A stretch of 64,000 bases of DNA from Actinoplanes sp. L3-i22 (GTDB lineage Bacteria > Actinomycetota > Actinomycetes > Mycobacteriales > Micromonosporaceae). The stretch spans positions 5,650,501 through 5,714,500 of the forward strand of contig NZ_AP024745.1 of assembly GCF_019704555.1 (NCBI RefSeq), written 5' to 3'. Below, piece by piece: positions 28,879-36,085 of this stretch (positions within the stretch are counted from its first letter, which is position 1; the number at the start of each line of letters is the position of its first letter). Position numbers and translations under genes: made by a program. The notes beneath the pieces are model-generated. The model did not search any database. It saw nothing but the letters and a program-made list of their open reading frames with translations, and was not told the origin of the DNA.

Positions 28879-29622
28879 ATGCGCACAGCAGTGATCGCGG
28901 GCGGGACCCGCGGAATCGGGCGGGCCCTCGCCGACCGGGCGGCCGCCGGCGGCTGGAACGTCGTCGCCCTCGGTCACGCCGACGGCGACCTGACCTCGGT
29001 GAAAGCCACCAGAGACCTGATCGGGCGGCTCCCGGACCGGATCGACGCGCTGGTGCTGTCGGCCGGCCGGTTCTCGCCCCGGCGGGTGGTCACCGCGGAC
29101 GGTCTCGAGCAGACGTTCGCCATCGGCGTGCTCGCGAAACACCTGCTCGCGAGCGGGCTGCGGCCGGCCCTGGAACGCGCGGACACGCCGGTGATCCTCA
29201 ACCTCTGCGGGGTCGGGGGCATCCGCGCCGGGCGGATCCACTGGGACGACCTGCAGTTGACCAGCGGATACTCCCTGACCGCGGCGACCATGCAGGGGGC
29301 CCGGGCCAATGACCTGCTCGGCGTGGGCTTCGCCGGGCACAACCCCGACACCATTATTCGGTACGTGTTGTACAACCCGCTGTTCGTGGACAGTGGGATG
29401 CACCGGTACTTCGACCAGCCGATGCGCTCGATCGTCGGGGTGGCGGCCCGGGCTTTCGGGGCCACGCCGGCGGCTGCCGCCCTACCGTTGGCGGGTCTGC
29501 TCGATCGGCCGCCGCGGGCGGCGCTGACCGCCCTGCGCCGGGGCAAGCCGGTGCCCGTGCCCGGCGATCGGGCGGACGCGGCGCGGCTGTATCGCGTGCT
29601 CGACGAACTGTCCGCGCTCTGA
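28879..29622 (+). CDS. SDR-family oxidoreductase
   Basis: The 247-aa protein starts at ATG 28879 with the nucleotide-binding motif AVIAGGTRGIGRAL. It has an acidic strand end and the DALVLSAGRFSP segment in place of the NNAG motif. The usual YxxxK catalytic pair is not in its normal form: GYSLTAATMQGARAND keeps a Tyr but has no Lys four residues on. Many members of this SDR branch are quinone or aldehyde reductases. Divergent transcription from the hxlR gene suggests HxlR control. The stop codon lies in the first unit of a 20-bp tandem repeat. Confidence 0.85.
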   Translation: MRTAVIAGGTRGIGRALADRAAAGGWNVVALGHADGDLTSVKATRDLIGRLPDRIDALVLSAGRFSPRRVVTADGLEQTFAIGVLAKHLLASGLRPALERADTPVILNLCGVGGIRAGRIHWDDLQLTSGYSLTAATMQGARANDLLGVGFAGHNPDTIIRYVLYNPLFVDSGMHRYFDQPMRSIVGVAARAFGATPAAAALPLAGLLDRPPRAALTALRRGKPVPVPGDRADAARLYRVLDELSAL

Positions 29623-29740
29623 TCGCCTCGCGCGCGGCCTGGTCGTCTTGCGTGCGGCCTGATCGCCGCGCGTGCGGCCTGGTCGTCTTGCGCGCGGCCT
29701 GATCGCCGCGCGTGCGGCCTGGTCGCCGGCCGTCCGCGGC
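29621..29740 (+). repeat. 20-bp tandem repeat array, six units
   Basis: Units of exactly 20 bp follow one another from 29621. Five are close to GRTCGYCKYGCGYGCGGCCT and a sixth is degenerate. Two unit types, starting GA and GG, alternate, so the higher-order period is 40 bp. The array begins within the stop codon of the SDR gene and fills most of the gap to msrA. Confidence 0.9.
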
Positions 29741-29791
29741 GTCATGGGTGGGCCGGCGCGGCGTGGTGCCGCACCGGCTGCTCGCGGGTGA

Positions 29792-30292
29792 TCAGCCGCG
29801 GCGGGGGAGCTTCCAGTCCGGCCGCGGGAAGTGGCAGGTGTAGCCGTCCGGGATCCGCTCCAGATAGTCCTGGTGCTCCGGCTCGGCCTCCCAGAACGGC
29901 CCGGCCGCGGTCACCTCGGTGACCACCTTGCCCGGCCACAGCCCGGACGCGTCCACATCCGCGATGGTGTCCTCGGCGACCGACTTCTGCTCGTCGCTCT
30001 CGAAGAAGATCGCCGACCGGTAGCTGTCGCCGATGTCGTTGCCCTGCCGGTTCACCGTGCTCGGGTCGTGGATCTGGAAGAAGAACTCCAGGAGCTCCCG
30101 GTAGGACGTGACGGCCGGATCGAACGTGATCTCGATGGCCTCGGCGTGCCCCGCGTGGTTACGGTACGTCGCGTTCGCCACCGAACCGCCCGTGTACCCG
30201 ACCCGGGTGGTGACCACCCCGGGCCGCTTGCGGATCAGGTCCTGCATCCCCCAGAAACAGCCCCCGGCCAGAATCGCCTTCTCCGTGGCCAT
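29792..30292 (-). CDS. msrA: Peptide methionine sulfoxide reductase A
   Basis: The 166-aa protein has the MsrA active-site motif GGCFWG (catalytic Cys about residue 12), the RVGYTGG element and the conserved [11 protein letters not shown] block. It reduces methionine-S-sulfoxide in proteins and is recycled by thioredoxin. The [13 protein letters not shown] region and its downstream Cys in [13 protein letters not shown] match standard MsrA. The ATG at 30292 is preferred; ATG at 30304 would add MGCG. There is no msrB next to it. It is transcribed toward the 20-bp repeat array. Confidence 0.95.
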   Translation of the reverse strand: MATEKAILAGGCFWGMQDLIRKRPGVVTTRVGYTGGSVANATYRNHAGHAEAIEITFDPAVTSYRELLEFFFQIHDPSTVNRQGNDIGDSYRSAIFFESDEQKSVAEDTIADVDASGLWPGKVVTEVTAAGPFWEAEPEHQDYLERIPDGYTCHFPRPDWKLPRRG

Positions 30293-30463
30293 GCCGCACC
30301 CCATTTCCGTTCGCCGTGAGCCGGCGCCTCACCGACCATCCTGACAGAGCCCCGGCCGCACCCGCTCGTCCCCGGCGCAGGGTGCGGCGAACGTCTCGCC
30401 GCCGAACTCCGGACACCCGGCCGCGTGTCGATCCACCGGGCCGTTTCCGCAGCTCCCGGCCTT

Positions 30464-30489
30464 CCCCTGGGGCTGTCCCCAGGGGGACA
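30464..30489 (+). promoter_or_regulatory. Two mutually exclusive hairpins upstream of a hydrolase gene
   Basis: CCCCTGGGG (30464-30472) can pair with CCCCAGGGG (30477-30485) over a 4-nt loop. The same CCCC (30477-30480) can instead pair, within TGTCCCC (30474-30480), with GGGGACA (30483-30489). The two folds exclude each other. The rest of the 30305-30585 gap shows no gene. It contains a TTGA-N6-TCAA inverted repeat in TTGACCTCGCTCAA near 30547 and GTGAGG before the next ATG. Confidence 0.4.
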
Positions 30490-30585
30490 ACCCCACCACG
30501 GAGGTAACGCCTGCGGGATGGGCGGGAGGCGCGCCGAGCTGAAGGATTGACCTCGCTCAAGTCACCAGCGCAGTGAGGCCGATCC

Positions 30586-31431
30586 ATGACGTTCTCCGCA
30601 ATTCCCCGCACCCTGCTCCTGCTGGCCGTCGCGGCCACGGCTCTCACCGGCTGCGACGCCGGCCAGGCCACCGACGGCCTGCACATGGTCGACCACGACG
30701 GGCACCGCCTCGCCTTCCACGTCACGGCCGGTGACCTGCCCGCGATCGTCCTGGACGCGGGCGGCGGTGAGGACTCCACGCAGTGGACAGCGATCGTCGC
30801 CAAGCTCCATGCCGAGACAAAATCCCAGATCATTACGTACGACCGAGCCGGCGTCGGCGACAGCGAAGCGGTCCCCGGCCCGTGGGACCCGCAGGCCGCC
30901 GCCGGCGATCTGGAGGCCGGCCTGCACGAGCTCGGCGTCACGAAGGACGTGCTCCTCGTCGCCCACTCCCAGGCGGGCGAGGTCGCGACCTACCTCGCCC
31001 GGAAGAATCCGCAGCTGATCTCCCACGCGCTGCTGGTGGACGCGAACCTCCCGCAGTTCTTCACCGAGGAGGAGACCGCCCGGGTCGCCGCCGCCGTCCA
31101 GCCGCAGGTCGACGCGGCGAAGGCGGACCCGACCACGAAGGCGAACCGGCAGCTGCTCGCCACCGCGGCGAGCTACCTTCCGGTGCACCAGGCCTACCAC
31201 CAGCTCACCTGGCCGGACAGCATCCCCGCCACGGTGATCGTCTCGGAGAAGACCCCGTTCGACGGCTTCCCGGAGGACGCCCAGCGCTGGCGCACGGCTG
31301 CGGCCGCCTTCGTCGCGGCCGGGCCGGGCCGCTCCCTGGTCACCGCCGCCGGCAGCTCCCACGAGGTCCCCACCGACCGCCCCGACCTGGTCATCCAGCA
31401 GATCGAAACAATCGCCGCGGCCCGCACCTGA
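30586..31431 (+). CDS. Lipoprotein alpha/beta hydrolase
   Basis: The 281-aa protein has a lipoprotein signal with lipobox ALTGC (Cys at residue 22). An alpha/beta hydrolase follows, with the oxyanion-side DAGGGEDSTQW, the DRAGVGDS turn, and the nucleophile elbow VAHSQAGE (Ser about residue 127). A late His is in GSSHEVPTDRP. The elbow has Ser-Gln rather than the common Ser-x-Gly pattern of GHSxGG. It is expected on the outer membrane face. The ATG at 30586 follows GTGAGG. The substrate is unknown. A pyrimidine-rich repeat begins right after its stop. Confidence 0.87.
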   Translation: MTFSAIPRTLLLLAVAATALTGCDAGQATDGLHMVDHDGHRLAFHVTAGDLPAIVLDAGGGEDSTQWTAIVAKLHAETKSQIITYDRAGVGDSEAVPGPWDPQAAAGDLEAGLHELGVTKDVLLVAHSQAGEVATYLARKNPQLISHALLVDANLPQFFTEEETARVAAAVQPQVDAAKADPTTKANRQLLATAASYLPVHQAYHQLTWPDSIPATVIVSEKTPFDGFPEDAQRWRTAAAAFVAAGPGRSLVTAAGSSHEVPTDRPDLVIQQIETIAAART

Positions 31432-31640
31432 GCCGCCGCCCCGCCCTGCCGCCCCGCCCTGCTGCCCCGCCTTGCCGCCGCCTTGCCGGCCTGCCGCCCC
31501 GCTGGCCTGCTCCAGCGTCGGCGTCGGGGACGCGCTCCGCCCGCCGCTCCGCCCCGCTGCACCGCTGCCCCGCCCCGCTGCCCCGCCCCGCTGCCCCGCC
31601 CCGCTGCCTTGCCGCCCCGCCATGCTGCCTTGCCGTCGCC
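31432..31640 (+). repeat. C-rich simple repeat region
   Basis: The plus strand is strongly pyrimidine-rich, made of CCGCC, CTGCC and CTTGCC words. Inside it, the 13-bp unit GCTGCCCCGCCCC is repeated three times exactly at 31564-31602. No convincing gene lies here, although several short frames are open because of the composition. The region fills most of the gap between the hydrolase lipoprotein and the globin gene. Confidence 0.85.
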
Positions 31641-31721
31641 TTGCTGGCCCTCCGCTGCCTGCTACTGGCGTCTCGGGCCGTGGGGCACCGATCACGGGTT
31701 GCGATGATTACAGTGTTGCAG

Positions 31722-32192
31722 ATGTCAGAGACTCCGACTCTTTACGCCTGGGCGGGCGGCGACGCCGCTTTTGCCCGGCTGATCAACGCGTTCTACGACC
31801 GGGTTGAGCACGATGAGCTGATCTCGCCGCTGTTTCCTGGCGGGGTGTCCGCCGCACATCGGGAGCACGTCACGGCCTGGTGGATCGAGGTGTTCGGTGG
31901 GCCGGCGACCTACAGCAGCGACCTCGGCGGCTATCACCGCATGGTCAACAAGCACGTCGGGCTCGGGATCACGGCGGAGCAGCGGTTCCGGTTCGCATCG
32001 TTGATGAGCTTGGCGGCTGACGATGCGGGGCTGCCGGCCGATCCGGAGTTCCGGGCGGCGTTCGTCGGCTACGTCGAGTGGGGGACCCGGATCGCCCTTG
32101 CGAACTCCGCGCCGGGTGCCGACGTGGTCCAGCAGGCCCCGGTGCCGCACTGGGGGTGGGGCGTCGCCCCGCCTTACCTTCCGGGGAGCTGA
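31722..32192 (+). CDS. glbO: Group II truncated haemoglobin
   Basis: The 156-aa protein is a trHbO-type globin: PTLYAWAGG opening, FYDRVE with the B10 Tyr, HVTAWWIEVFGGP, then YHRMVNKHVGLGI with the proximal His, and GYVEWGTRIAL with the group-II Trp G8. It ends in the typical HWGWGVAPPYLP. Such globins bind O2 and are linked to NO or peroxide handling under low oxygen. The ATG at 31722 gives the usual family N-terminus; ATG at 31704 is an alternative and neither has a strong ribosome-binding site. Third codon positions look less GC-biased than in most neighbours. Confidence 0.93.
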   Translation: MSETPTLYAWAGGDAAFARLINAFYDRVEHDELISPLFPGGVSAAHREHVTAWWIEVFGGPATYSSDLGGYHRMVNKHVGLGITAEQRFRFASLMSLAADDAGLPADPEFRAAFVGYVEWGTRIALANSAPGADVVQQAPVPHWGWGVAPPYLPGS

Positions 32193-32213
32193 TGGCCGCG
32201 CGGAAACCTGATG

Positions 32214-32345
32214 GCATTCCGGAAGTTGGCGGCCTGCCGGCAGGCCGGTGGTCTCCCGGGACGCTGGCGGCCGTCCGGCAGGCTGGCGGCCTTCGGGGAA
32301 GCTGACGGGCTTCCGGCAAGCTGGCGGTGTCCGGGAAGCTGACGG
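32214..32345 (+). repeat. 19-bp tandem repeat array, seven units
   Basis: Units with a strict 19-bp period run from 32214 to 32327, and a last unit of 18 bp ends at 32345. The consensus is close to CCTTCCGGCAAGCTGGCGG, with AAGCTGACGG in alternate later units. The array starts 22 bp after the globin stop and ends before the carbonic anhydrase start. The core AAGCTGACGG recurs after that gene. Confidence 0.85.
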
Positions 32346-32419
32346 GCGCGGCACGATTCTTTCGGTGGGTGTCACTATCGGCTATGGGGGTGTGCCGGGA
32401 TTGGGGCGAGCATCGGCGG

Positions 32420-32965
32420 GTGAGCAATTTTGATGAGCTGTTGCGGAACAATGACCGATTTGCTGCTGGTGATCTGAAGGGCCGCCAGCCGGCTATTCCG
32501 TTCCTTCCGCACCGGCAGGTCTACATTGTGACCTGCATCGATCCTCGGGTGGATCCGGCCGCGCTGTTCGGGCTCGGGCTCGGCGACGCCATCGTCGCTC
32601 GGAATGTCGGCGGGCGGGTCACCCCGGCGGTTCTTCAGGATCTGGCCTGGATCAGCTATCTGCATGAGACCAAGACCCCGGACGCGGAGTGGTTCGAGCT
32701 CGCGGTCATGCACCATACCGACTGCGGATCGGGGCTGTTCGCCGACGACCGGACCCGGCACGGTTTCACCGAGCGGGGTTTCGACGACGCGGAGACGGCC
32801 GCGCTTGCTGTTCTGGATCCGGCGGTGACCGTTGCGCTCGACGTACGGAAAATTCGGGGTGCGTCTCAAATCTCTTCGAGAATCAAAGTCACGGGATTTG
32901 CCTACGACGTGAAGACCGGAATCGTCAGCACCGTCGTTCCGCCGACGGAGGAAGCCGACCGGTAG
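32420..32965 (+). CDS. Beta-class carbonic anhydrase
   Basis: The 181-aa protein has the zinc-site signature of beta carbonic anhydrases: CIDPR (Cys, Asp-Arg dyad) near residue 38 and HHTDCGSG (His and Cys) near residue 97. GDAIVARNVGGRV lies in between. It interconverts CO2 and bicarbonate. GTG at 32420 gives the common SNFDELL opening; longer in-frame starts from 32327 would read through the repeat array and are unlikely. Codon use is less GC-biased at third positions than most of the window. Its last codons lie inside the first unit of the next repeat. Confidence 0.88.
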   Translation: MSNFDELLRNNDRFAAGDLKGRQPAIPFLPHRQVYIVTCIDPRVDPAALFGLGLGDAIVARNVGGRVTPAVLQDLAWISYLHETKTPDAEWFELAVMHHTDCGSGLFADDRTRHGFTERGFDDAETAALAVLDPAVTVALDVRKIRGASQISSRIKVTGFAYDVKTGIVSTVVPPTEEADR

Positions 32966-33054
32966 AAACCGACCGGGAAAGCTGACGGGGGAGCTAAGGG
33001 GAGGAGCTGACGGCGGAAGCTAACGGGGGAACTGGCGGGGGAGGCGGACGGGGG
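32951..33054 (+). repeat. Degenerate 11-14-bp purine-rich repeat
   Basis: About eight units resembling GAAGCTGACGGGGG follow one another, beginning in the final codons of the carbonic anhydrase and ending just before the GlxA-type regulator. Unit length varies from 11 to 14 bp. The core AGCTGACGG matches that in the 19-bp array on the other side of the gene. Confidence 0.75.
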
Positions 33055-33062
33055 AATGGGCG

Positions 33063-34001
33063 TCAGCTGAACAGGTGTCGGTGCCGGGACGGGGAGATGC
33101 TGGTGGCTCGGCGGAAGTGGGTGCGCAGGTTCGCGGGCGTGCCCAGGCCCACCCGGCCGGCGATCTCCTCGACCGGCATCGTCGTCGTCTCCAGCAGCTC
33201 CTTGGTCCGGGCGATGCGCTGCGTGTGCAGCCACGCCAGCGGCGTCGCCGAGGTGCGCTCCTGGAAGCGGCGGTAGAACTGCCGCGGTGACAGGTTCGCC
33301 CGCTCGGCCATCTGGGCGACGGTGATCGGCCGGTCGAGCACGGCGAGCATCCACTGCTGGGCGGCGGCGATCGCGTCGTCGCCCGGCGGGACCGGTGCCG
33401 CCTCCACGTACTGCGTCTGTTCGCCGTCGCGGCGCGGGGCGGCCACGATCCGCCGGGCCACGTGGTTGGCGACGGCCGGGCCGAGGTCCTTGCGGAGCAC
33501 GTGCAGGCACAGGTCGACACCCGCGGTGACGCCGCCCGAGGTGAGCACCGCCCCGTTGTCGACGAACAGCGCGGCCTGGTCGACGGTGACCGCCGGGAAC
33601 TGGCGGGCCAGCTCGTCGCAGAGCGACCAGTGCGTGGTGACCGTCAACCCGGTGAGCAACCCGGCCTGGGCCAGCGCGAACGTCCCCGAGCAGACCGAGA
33701 TCATCCGGGCGCCGCCGGCCGCCGCCGCGCGCAGGGCGTCGAGCGCCCGCGGATCGAACGGGCGGACCGCGGCCTCGGCGTATCCGGGCACGATCACCGT
33801 GCCGGCGCCGCGCAGCAGCCGCAGGTCACCGTCCGGAACGAGGCTCAGGCCGCCGGCCACCCCGATCGGGCTCCCGTCGACGGTCGCGGTGCCGACCTGG
33901 TAGAACTCCGGCGCCTCGCGGGCGAAGACGTGCATCGGGATGGCGAAGTCCAGCGGCAGGACCTGCTCGGCGAGCAGTACCGCGATGCGATGACGATCCA
34001 T
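33063..34001 (-). CDS. GlxA-type AraC regulator (DJ-1/PfpI + HTH_18)
   Basis: The 312-aa protein has an N-terminal DJ-1/PfpI-like domain (about residues 5-170), with the nucleophile-elbow Cys retained in MISVCSGTFALAQAG. A C-terminal AraC helix-turn-helix follows (about 220-312), with NLSPRQFYRRFQ and VEEIAGRVGLGTPANLRTHF. GlxA-type regulators often activate an adjacent gene in response to a small molecule. It is divergent from an alpha/beta hydrolase 71 bp away, which is the likely target. The ATG at 34001 is used. A second GlxA-type regulator is at 51.3 kb. Confidence 0.92.
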   Translation of the reverse strand: MDRHRIAVLLAEQVLPLDFAIPMHVFAREAPEFYQVGTATVDGSPIGVAGGLSLVPDGDLRLLRGAGTVIVPGYAEAAVRPFDPRALDALRAAAAGGARMISVCSGTFALAQAGLLTGLTVTTHWSLCDELARQFPAVTVDQAALFVDNGAVLTSGGVTAGVDLCLHVLRKDLGPAVANHVARRIVAAPRRDGEQTQYVEAAPVPPGDDAIAAAQQWMLAVLDRPITVAQMAERANLSPRQFYRRFQERTSATPLAWLHTQRIARTKELLETTTMPVEEIAGRVGLGTPANLRTHFRRATSISPSRHRHLFS

Positions 34002-34072
34002 GGCACGATGCTATCGCCGGATGTCATTCCTGCCACTGCCGGTCGGCGCCGCGGGCTCGCAGAATTCCTGGC

Positions 34073-34774
34073 ATGACATCTGCACAGCCCACTGTGGTCC
34101 TCGTTCACGGCGCTCTGACCGGCCCGGACATCTGGCACGGCGTCCTCGCCGACCTGCGGCTGCGGGGCTTCACCGGGTACGCCCCGGTGCTGCCGCTGCG
34201 GTCGCTCGCCGGCGACGCGGCTCACCTGCGGAGCTTCCTGGCGACGATCGACGGGCCGATCGTCGTGGCCGGGCACTCGTACGGCGGCTCGGTGATCTCC
34301 GACCCGGCGGCGCTGACCCCGGCGGTCCGCGCGCTGGTCTTCGTCACCGCGTTCCAGCAGGACCAGGACGAGACCGCGGGGGAGCTCAACGCCCGGCTGC
34401 CCGGCAGCCGGCTCACCCCGGAGAACACGCTGACCCGGCCGTACCCGGGTGGCACCGCCCTCTACCTGCGCCCGGAGCGGTTCGGCGAGGTGTATGCGGC
34501 CGACCTCGACGAGGAGACGGTCGCGGTGCTTGCTGCTGCTCAGCATCCGATCGATCCGGCGGCGCTCGGGGAGAAGCTCAGTGGGGCGGCGACCTGGCGC
34601 TCGCTGCCGTCCTGGGCGCTGATCGGTACGCGGGACGTCTCGATCCCGGCTGAGCTGCAGCGGTTCATGGCCGCGCGGGCCGGCTCGACGGTGACCGAGG
34701 TGGACTCGACTCATGCCGTACCGCTCAGTCGCTCTTCGCCGACGACGGACCTGATTGTCGCGGCCGCAGCCTGA
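34073..34774 (+). CDS. Cytoplasmic alpha/beta hydrolase
   Basis: The 233-aa protein has VVLVHGALTGPDIW (oxyanion), VVAGHSYGG (nucleophile elbow, Ser about residue 84) and a late His in VDSTHAVPLSRS. No signal peptide is present. It is related to the secreted hydrolase at 27.5 kb. The ATG at 34073 lies 71 bp from the divergent GlxA-type gene. The last 10-20 residues are less conserved in character. The substrate is unknown. Confidence 0.9.
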   Translation: MTSAQPTVVLVHGALTGPDIWHGVLADLRLRGFTGYAPVLPLRSLAGDAAHLRSFLATIDGPIVVAGHSYGGSVISDPAALTPAVRALVFVTAFQQDQDETAGELNARLPGSRLTPENTLTRPYPGGTALYLRPERFGEVYAADLDEETVAVLAAAQHPIDPAALGEKLSGAATWRSLPSWALIGTRDVSIPAELQRFMAARAGSTVTEVDSTHAVPLSRSSPTTDLIVAAAA

Positions 34775-34827
34775 AGGCGGACCGGCCTCGCGCGGCTGGT
34801 CGCCGAGGGGCGATTCTGCGGGGGGCA

Positions 34828-34856
34828 TTGACGGACAAAGATCGAGGAATCACAAT
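34828..34856 (+). promoter_or_regulatory. Sigma-70-type promoter in an intergenic region
   Basis: TTGACG (34828-34833) and CACAAT (34851-34856) are separated by exactly 17 bp, in a locally AT-rich patch. Transcription would start near 34863, right at a perfect hairpin. No open frame begins nearby. Confidence 0.5.
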
Positions 34857-34945
34857 AAGGCGGCGTCCGTCCGGCTCCCCCCGTGGCTGGACGGACGCCC
34901 TAACGTAGTGATGGCCGGATGCCCCCGTGGCATCCGGCCATGTTC
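34857..34945 (+). ncRNA. Candidate small structured RNA with two perfect hairpins
   Basis: Behind the promoter at 34828-34856, GGCGTCCGTCC (34862-34872) pairs with GGACGGACGCC (34889-34899). Then ATGGCCGGATGCC (34911-34923) pairs perfectly with GGCATCCGGCCAT (34929-34941) over 5 nt. The second hairpin would serve as an intrinsic terminator. No gene matches this stretch. It could be a small regulatory RNA or the end of the hydrolase transcript plus a separate terminator. The whole 34775-35100 gap holds only this unit and the XRE promoter region. Confidence 0.45.
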
Positions 34946-34998
34946 ATGGTGCCCAGGAGTTCAGCGGACGCCGGCACCGGAGCGGCGGGCGTGGTGAC

Positions 34999-35070
34999 TC
35001 AACTGGCAGTTGAACTTTACGGTTGGTGAGTCTAAACCTACTGTCTGAATAGATTCAACCAGCAGTTGAA
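34999..35070 (+). promoter_or_regulatory. XRE operon promoter with two inverted repeats
   Basis: TTGAAC (35010-35015) and TAAACC (35033-35038) form a promoter with a 17-bp spacer. TCAACT-GGC-AGTTGA (34999-35013) overlaps the -35 box, and TTCAAC-N5-GTTGAA (35054-35070) lies just after the expected start. Both repeats share CAGTTGAA. This is the layout of an autoregulated XRE operator. Confidence 0.55.
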
Positions 35071-35100
35071 ATCGGTCTCCGTGGCAGAGAGGCTTCCCCG

Positions 35101-35547
35101 ATGGCGGACACTCCGGGCACCCCCGATCTGGCGCAGCGCCTCAACCGGCTGTTCGACGAGGTCCGCCCGGCCGGGCGCGGCGGGCGGCGGTACACCAACG
35201 AGGACGTCGCCGCGGCCGTCAAGGCGATCAACCCGGAGATCCGGGTGGGCGGGGCCTACCTGTCGGCGCTGCGCAACGGGACCAAGCGGCACCCGTCGAC
35301 CGAGCTGCTCGCCGCGCTGGCCCGCCACTTCGGGAAGCCGATCGCGTATTTCTTCGACGAGCCGGATCCCGAGCCCGGGGCCGACGAACTCGCCCGCCTC
35401 GCGGACAACACCCAGGTCCGCCGGCTGGCGCTGCGCGCGCTGGACCTGTCCCCGGAGGGCCTTACGGCGGTCGCCGAGCTGGTCGAGCAGGCCCTGGCGG
35501 CCGACCGGCGGCGGCGCACCTCGGAGAAACCGGATCCGGATGTCTAA
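35101..35547 (+). CDS. XRE-family regulator
   Basis: The 148-aa protein has an N-terminal helix-turn-helix region (about residues 32-85) including TNEDVAAAVKAINPE and GGAYLSALRNGTKRHPS, then HFGKPIAYFFDE, typical of actinobacterial XRE proteins paired with ImmA/IrrE-type partners. The C-terminal half is helical and acidic. It is the first gene of a same-strand run with a HEXXH protein, a MAB_1171c-like membrane protein and a methyltransferase. Two inverted repeats around the promoter suggest that it represses its own operon. Confidence 0.9.
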   Translation: MADTPGTPDLAQRLNRLFDEVRPAGRGGRRYTNEDVAAAVKAINPEIRVGGAYLSALRNGTKRHPSTELLAALARHFGKPIAYFFDEPDPEPGADELARLADNTQVRRLALRALDLSPEGLTAVAELVEQALAADRRRRTSEKPDPDV

Positions 35548-35581
35548 GCTTGCGATCGGCTGACCTATCAGGACGGACGAC

Positions 35582-36079
35582 GTGGACAGTTTCCGGCGGA
35601 GGAAGACGCGCGCGCGGTGCCGCGAGGTGCTCGCGCAACTCGACATCGTCGACCGTCCGTCCCGGCCGCTGAGCCTGGCCGACGTGCGGGACCGGGTCCA
35701 GCGCCGGCGCGGGCGGCCGCTGCTGCTGACGCCGATGGTGACCGGCGCGGGCTGGCCCAGCGGCATGTGGGTGGAGACCGAGGACACCGACCTGGTGCTC
35801 TTCGACGCGGCCACCAGCGCCCTGCACACCGTCGACATCATCGCCCACGAGATCGGGCACATGGTGCTCGGCCACGAGGGCGCGGTGACCAGCCCGGCCG
35901 CCGCCCCGGCGGTGATGCTGCGGACCGGCTTCGCCGATCGTGACGAGCACGAGGCCGAGGTGTTCGCGACCCTGGTGTGCGCCCGCATCGCCGACTACCG
36001 GATCCCCGCGCCGGACGACCCGGAGGGTCTGCTGGGCCGGCTGCGGTCGGTTCTGGCCGACCCGCCGGCGGGCGGCTGA
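35582..36079 (+). CDS. ImmA/IrrE-like HEXXH metalloprotein
   Basis: The 165-aa protein has the zinc-peptidase motif in IIAHEIGHMVLGHEG (HEIGH at about residues 98-102) and a downstream acidic helix DEHEAEVFATLV that can give the third ligand. It starts with GTG at 35582, 34 bp after the XRE stop. ImmA/IrrE-type peptidases commonly cleave or inactivate a partner XRE repressor to release its regulon. That is the simplest model here, but cleavage is not shown by the sequence. Homologues in this setting are often labelled toxin-like. Confidence 0.85.
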   Translation: MDSFRRRKTRARCREVLAQLDIVDRPSRPLSLADVRDRVQRRRGRPLLLTPMVTGAGWPSGMWVETEDTDLVLFDAATSALHTVDIIAHEIGHMVLGHEGAVTSPAAAPAVMLRTGFADRDEHEAEVFATLVCARIADYRIPAPDDPEGLLGRLRSVLADPPAGG

Positions 36080-36085
36080 GCGCCG

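Noticed and set aside
29621..29740. CRISPR array or integration-site repeats
   Set aside because: The 20-bp units abut one another, and there is no integrase, tRNA or transposase nearby.
31483..31707. Small genes in the C-rich region
   Set aside because: Several frames are open only because the sequence is a simple repeat. Translations are Pro/Ala/Arg low complexity.
32214..32345. CRISPR array
   Set aside because: Units are contiguous 19-bp tandem repeats without unique spacers, and no cas genes are present.
34775..35100. A missed short gene in the gap before the XRE regulator
   Set aside because: Open frames there are short and the space is explained by hairpins, two promoters and two operators.
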